From positions 1 through 8,909 of the forward strand of contig JAJFFI010000169.1 in assembly GCA_021776755.1 (NCBI GenBank): a stretch of 8,909 nt of DNA, in the 5' to 3' direction. The translations under genes were made by a program, and so were the position numbers. A model generated the notes under the pieces. It had not been told where the DNA came from. It ran no database searches and saw only the letters and a list, made by a program, of their open reading frames with translations. This document shows, one piece after another, positions 6,661 to 8,909 of the stretch (positions within the stretch are counted from its first letter, which is position 1; every line of letters begins with the position of its first letter). This DNA is from Alphaproteobacteria bacterium. GTDB lineage: Bacteria > Pseudomonadota > Alphaproteobacteria > JAJFFI01.

Positions 6661-6667
6661 ACCTCCT
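6661..6667 (-). promoter_or_regulatory. Consensus ribosome binding site of the first pilin
   Basis: AGGAGGT on the minus strand is the full anti-16S complement core, eight bases from ATG at 6652. It is among the strongest sites in the window and excludes the upstream ATG at 6676. Confidence 0.85.
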
Positions 6668-6708
6668 GATAGACATGACCGTGATGACGCCATATTGCGC
6701 GACATGAA

Positions 6709-6724
6709 TTAAAAAAAGGTTAAC
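6709..6724. promoter_or_regulatory. Predicted CtrA-binding box upstream of the pilin operon
   Basis: The sequence TTAA, seven bases, TTAAC is an exact match to the full CtrA consensus of alphaproteobacteria. It lies 57 bases upstream of the first pilin's start codon, a suitable place for a site next to the -35 region. In Caulobacter, CtrA activates pilA directly. AT-rich sequence produces such matches by chance now and then, so this is a strong candidate and not proof. Confidence 0.6.
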
Positions 6725-6788
6725 AAGAAACGACTATCAGTCAATAAAAAGGAAATAACTAATCGCCCATTACCGAGCTTCACCCCCC

Positions 6789-6804
6789 GTTAATTCATAA
6801 GTAA
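6789..6804 (-). promoter_or_regulatory. Possible second, weaker CtrA-like box
   Basis: On the minus strand this reads TTAC, seven bases, TTAAC, one mismatch from the full CtrA consensus. It lies about 80 bases further from the pilin than the perfect box. One-mismatch matches are expected by chance in DNA this AT-rich, so confidence is low. Confidence 0.25.
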
Positions 6805-6995
6805 GAGGATCTATTTGTTACTATTTACCGTAAACTATCCAAGTATATTTCACTGTAGTTGATGATAACTTGTTTTTAATTAATATTGAAATTCCCTAAA
6901 ATTCTCGCAAATAGCCTCTAAAGGTTAAGTTAAATACTCGATACAGTAATCGGGCGCTAAATACATGATGAGTAAGGCTATAACGGCGCGATTAT

Positions 6996-7020
6996 AAGGT
7001 TTCTTCGACCTATAAACCTT
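6996..7020 (+). other. Inverted repeat upstream of the TadG-like gene
   Basis: AAGGTTT (6996-7002) and AAACCTT (7014-7020) form a 7-base-pair stem with an 11-base loop, and TTTT spans the end of the right arm. It lies about 85 bases before the start codon of the TadG-like gene. It could be an operator-like dyad, part of the 5' leader, or chance. The stem is weak for a terminator. Confidence 0.35.
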
Positions 7021-7103
7021 TTGTTAATCCGAAATCCCTTATTATTCGGCATTCTATATGGCGGGATCAGGCGGGTTCCGCTGCCTGTCCATGGAGGATA
7101 CCG

Positions 7104-8702
7104 ATGCGTGAATTGCTGCCCCCCTTCGGGAAGACCAGCCACGGCGCCTGCCCGGGCGCGGATCGGGCGCCCGCGACCGCAAGCGCCGGGACCACCCCGC
7201 GGGGCGTCCTTGCCGGATTCCGTAGATTCGCGCGGAACGAGACCGGATCCATCATGGTTTGGGTCGGCCTGGCCCTGTTCCCGGTGATCGGCCTGCTGGG
7301 CCTCGCGACCGATGCGGCGCGCGGCTACATGGTCAAGGCGCGGCTGTCGCTGGCGCTTGATTCCGCCGCACTTGCCGCCGCCCCGCACATGCAGAACACC
7401 GCCAAGATGAACGCGGAGATCACGAAGTTCTTCAACGTGAACTTCCCGCCCGGCTACATGGGCGCATCCGTTACCGGCCCGACACCGGTGATCAGTGCGG
7501 ACGGCCAGACGCTGACGCTGAACGCCAACGCGACCATCGACACGACTTTCACGCGGTTGCTCCAATTCGACAACATCCCGGTCCGCGCTGCCACAGAGGT
7601 GACCCGCGAAAGCCAATTCATGGAGGTCGTTCTGTCGATCGACATGTCGGGCTCGATGGGCAGCTCCAGCGGCAACACGACCCGGATCGGCGCCGCGCGC
7701 GACGCGGCCACGACGCTCGTGAATATTCTCCACGGTGACAAGGCGGTGTCCGACAAGCTCAAGATCGGGCTGGTGCCGTGGAACGCGAAGGTGAACGTGA
7801 CCACCGGCGCAGCCTATACCGGCAAGTCGACCACCAACATCCCGAACTACACCCGGACGCCGATTTTCAAGTATTCTGCGGGCTCGCCGACCTGGCACTC
7901 GAATTACAAGAACATGTCGAAGGTCTGGTATGCCAACAACTCGCCGGTGCCGTTGAGCCGCAACCCGGGCTCCAACTGGGAGGGCTGTGTCTATGCCCGC
8001 TTTGTCGTGCCGGACGACAGTATCACCGAGAACGACGCCGACATCTTCCGCGGCCCGATCGATTCGCCGAACGGCGACTGGCGCGGCTGGGAGCCAATCC
8101 GGGAGGACGAAGGCGAGCCGAAAAGCGGTGGATCATGTGAGCTGGCCGACGCCTTTGGCGGACCCGAATGCACAAGGTGCCTCGGCCACGGCATCACGCC
8201 GCTGACCCAGACCAAACAAACCATGCTCGACGCGATCGCAGCTCTGCAGTCGCCGAACGGCTCGACCAACATCCCGCAGGGACTGGCCTGGGCGTGGCGT
8301 GTCGTGATGCCGGACGCCCCGTTCACCGAAGGCTGGACCGATGCCGAGATCACCGCCGCCGGCGCCGAACGCACCCGCGCGATCGTGCTGCTTTCGGATG
8401 GCGCGAACCAGTGCTGGAACGGCGATGCCTACAAGAGGGCTTTTGGTCCGGCGGCATCCATTGCCTGCCGGGACGCCCTCAACGCGCGGCTCCAGTTGCT
8501 GGCGGCGAACGTGAAAGCGGAAGGCATCATCATTTACGTGATCCAGTTCGGCTTTTCGAGCGGCGAGCTGGCAACCCTGCTGAAGGGTGTCGCGACCAGC
8601 CCCGAGGCACCGCACTATCACTTCGCCCCGGACGCCGATGCGCTGCAGGCGGTGTTCACGACGATCGCGAACAATCTCTCCTCGCTGCGCATCTCGAAGT
8701 AG
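7104..8702 (+). CDS. TadG-like pilus-associated protein with VWA domain
   Basis: This is a 532-residue protein of the TadE/TadG-like group that carries a von Willebrand factor A domain. Residues 1-44 are a basic cytoplasmic lead. Residues 45-92 are the TadE/G-type segment (ARNETGSIMVWVGLALFP, then a hydrophobic helix and DAARGYMVKARLSLALDSAA). The VWA domain begins near 175, with the metal-binding site DMSGS at 180-184, Thr388 in GSTNI and Asp432 in LLSDGAN, so metal binding looks intact. Between about 240 and 370 is a long insert with cysteines in WEGC (295), GGSC (345) and ECTRC (356, 359); Cys437 and Cys455 follow. These may form disulfides outside the cytoplasm. GGAGG lies six bases before the ATG. 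It is transcribed away from the pilin operon and has its own terminator. Its exact role is unknown; studied TadG proteins are needed for tight adherence. Confidence 0.88.
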   Translation: MRELLPPFGKTSHGACPGADRAPATASAGTTPRGVLAGFRRFARNETGSIMVWVGLALFPVIGLLGLATDAARGYMVKARLSLALDSAALAAAPHMQNTAKMNAEITKFFNVNFPPGYMGASVTGPTPVISADGQTLTLNANATIDTTFTRLLQFDNIPVRAATEVTRESQFMEVVLSIDMSGSMGSSSGNTTRIGAARDAATTLVNILHGDKAVSDKLKIGLVPWNAKVNVTTGAAYTGKSTTNIPNYTRTPIFKYSAGSPTWHSNYKNMSKVWYANNSPVPLSRNPGSNWEGCVYARFVVPDDSITENDADIFRGPIDSPNGDWRGWEPIREDEGEPKSGGSCELADAFGGPECTRCLGHGITPLTQTKQTMLDAIAALQSPNGSTNIPQGLAWAWRVVMPDAPFTEGWTDAEITAAGAERTRAIVLLSDGANQCWNGDAYKRAFGPAASIACRDALNARLQLLAANVKAEGIIIYVIQFGFSSGELATLLKGVATSPEAPHYHFAPDADALQAVFTTIANNLSSLRISK

Positions 8703-8724
8703 CGGCGGGCGGATACGATGCAAG

Positions 8725-8756
8725 AGGGCGCTGCCGGAGACGGTGGCGCCCTTTTT
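8725..8756 (+). terminator. Rho-independent terminator after the TadG-like gene
   Basis: GGGCGC (8726-8731) pairs with GCGCCC (8746-8751), with an inner stem CCG/CGG closed by a GAGA tetraloop of the stable GNRA class. TTTTT follows at 8752-8756. It begins 22 bases after the stop codon. Because the next gene is convergent, it may also reduce read-through from that side, although the minus-strand T-run is poor. Confidence 0.9.
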
Positions 8757-8767
8757 CGTGTGTGCGC

Positions 8768-8909
8768 TCAGCGGGGTCGAAAGAGATCCGCGGTCAATCC
8801 CAGAAAAGCCGGCAGGTCCGTCCAGAACGGCGGGAGCCGCACCGGCCGGAGCCGGTAACCGTCGCCCTCGCGGACCAGCCGGTGGCTCGCCGCCACACCC
8901 GCCACAAGA
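8768..8909 (-). CDS. C-terminal end of an unrecognised protein
   Basis: An open minus-strand frame enters from the right edge and ends at TGA (8770-8768), giving 46 codons of a C-terminus. Support comes from the strong G/C bias at third codon positions and from convergence on the terminator at 8725-8756. It reads LVAGVAASHRLVREGDGYRL and later ends LTADLFRPR. The composition is rich in Arg, Leu and Val, with Trp and Pro near the end. I do not recognise the family, and the start lies outside the window. The plus strand here is closed by a stop in the frame checked. Confidence 0.6.
   Translation of the reverse strand, partial: LVAGVAASHRLVREGDGYRLRPVRLPPFWTDLPAFLGLTADLFRPR

Larger units (their letters stand above)
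6653..7103. other. AT-rich divergent intergenic region
   Basis: About 450 bases without a credible gene separate the pilin operon from the TadG-like gene. From roughly 6700 to 7060 it is strikingly AT-rich against the GC-rich coding sequence on both sides. It has many TTAA tetramers (near 6709, 6720, 6790, 6876, 6880, 6925, 6930 and 7024). It must hold the promoters for both directions. A weak minus-strand promoter candidate near the pilin is TTGACT then, 16 bases on, TAACCT, overlapping the CtrA box. No convincing -24/-12 (sigma-54) site was seen. A short imperfect hairpin (about 7068-7087) sits just before the ribosome binding site GGAGG (7093-7097) of the TadG-like gene. No tRNA or recognisable small RNA was seen. 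Confidence 0.7.

Noticed and set aside
6653..6676. Upstream extension of the first pilin to an earlier ATG
   Set aside because: It passes through the perfect ribosome binding site at 6661-6667 and gives an atypically long leader.
6824..6834. TTTACCGTAAA dyad in the intergenic region
   Set aside because: It is short and alone; such dyads are common by chance in AT-rich DNA, so it is not listed as an operator.
6978..7898. Minus-strand open frame of 306 codons opposite the TadG-like gene
   Set aside because: It is antisense to a VWA protein with clear motifs and is rich in Arg/Gly/His as shadow frames are.
1..8909. CRISPR array, tRNA, rRNA or insertion sequence
   Set aside because: No spaced direct repeats, no cloverleaf-like sequence, no transposase and no terminal inverted repeats were seen on either strand.

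Overview
The window is the promoter-proximal half of a Tad/Flp (type IVc) tight-adherence pilus locus. Eight genes run leftwards on the minus strand in the standard order: two Flp pilins, cpaA, cpaB, cpaC, cpaD, cpaE and the start of cpaF, which leaves the window at the left edge. A TadG-like von Willebrand factor A (VWA) protein is transcribed divergently on the plus strand. The host is very probably an alphaproteobacterium. The pilA-cpaABCDEF order, the CpaD family, the GC-rich coding with GC-rich third positions, and a perfect CtrA-type box (TTAA-N7-TTAAC) upstream of the first pilin all fit that class. The order or genus cannot be fixed from the window alone.

Layout: 1-485 cpaF (N-terminal 161 codons only); 482-1777 cpaE; 1774-2514 cpaD; 2525-4144 cpaC; 4190-5428 cpaB; 5485-6030 cpaA; 6132-6332 and 6464-6652 two small Flp pilins separated by a spacer with two hairpins; 6653-7103 a markedly AT-rich divergent regulatory region; 7104-8702 the TadG-like gene; 8725-8756 its terminator; 8768-8909 the C-terminal end of an unrecognised minus-strand gene.

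How the parts fit together: CpaA is the inner-membrane peptidase that would trim both prepilins at their G|ATAIEY sites. CpaC is the outer-membrane secretin. CpaB is its inner-membrane-anchored periplasmic partner, and CpaD its periplasmic or outer-membrane partner. CpaE is the degenerate ParA/MinD-like localisation factor, and CpaF the motor ATPase. The TadG-like protein is probably an envelope-anchored, exported accessory. The platform proteins (TadB/TadC) are not in the window and would be expected beyond the left edge. cpaD-cpaE and cpaE-cpaF overlap by 4 bases, which indicates translational coupling.

This is a known type of system, not a new one. The points most worth a second look are a possible duplicated domain at the CpaF N-terminus, a CpaD with no lipobox, long low-complexity extensions on CpaB and CpaC, the hairpins between the pilins (the larger is a better terminator on the strand opposite the genes), the CtrA box, and an in-frame hexamer repeat in the tail of the first pilin.
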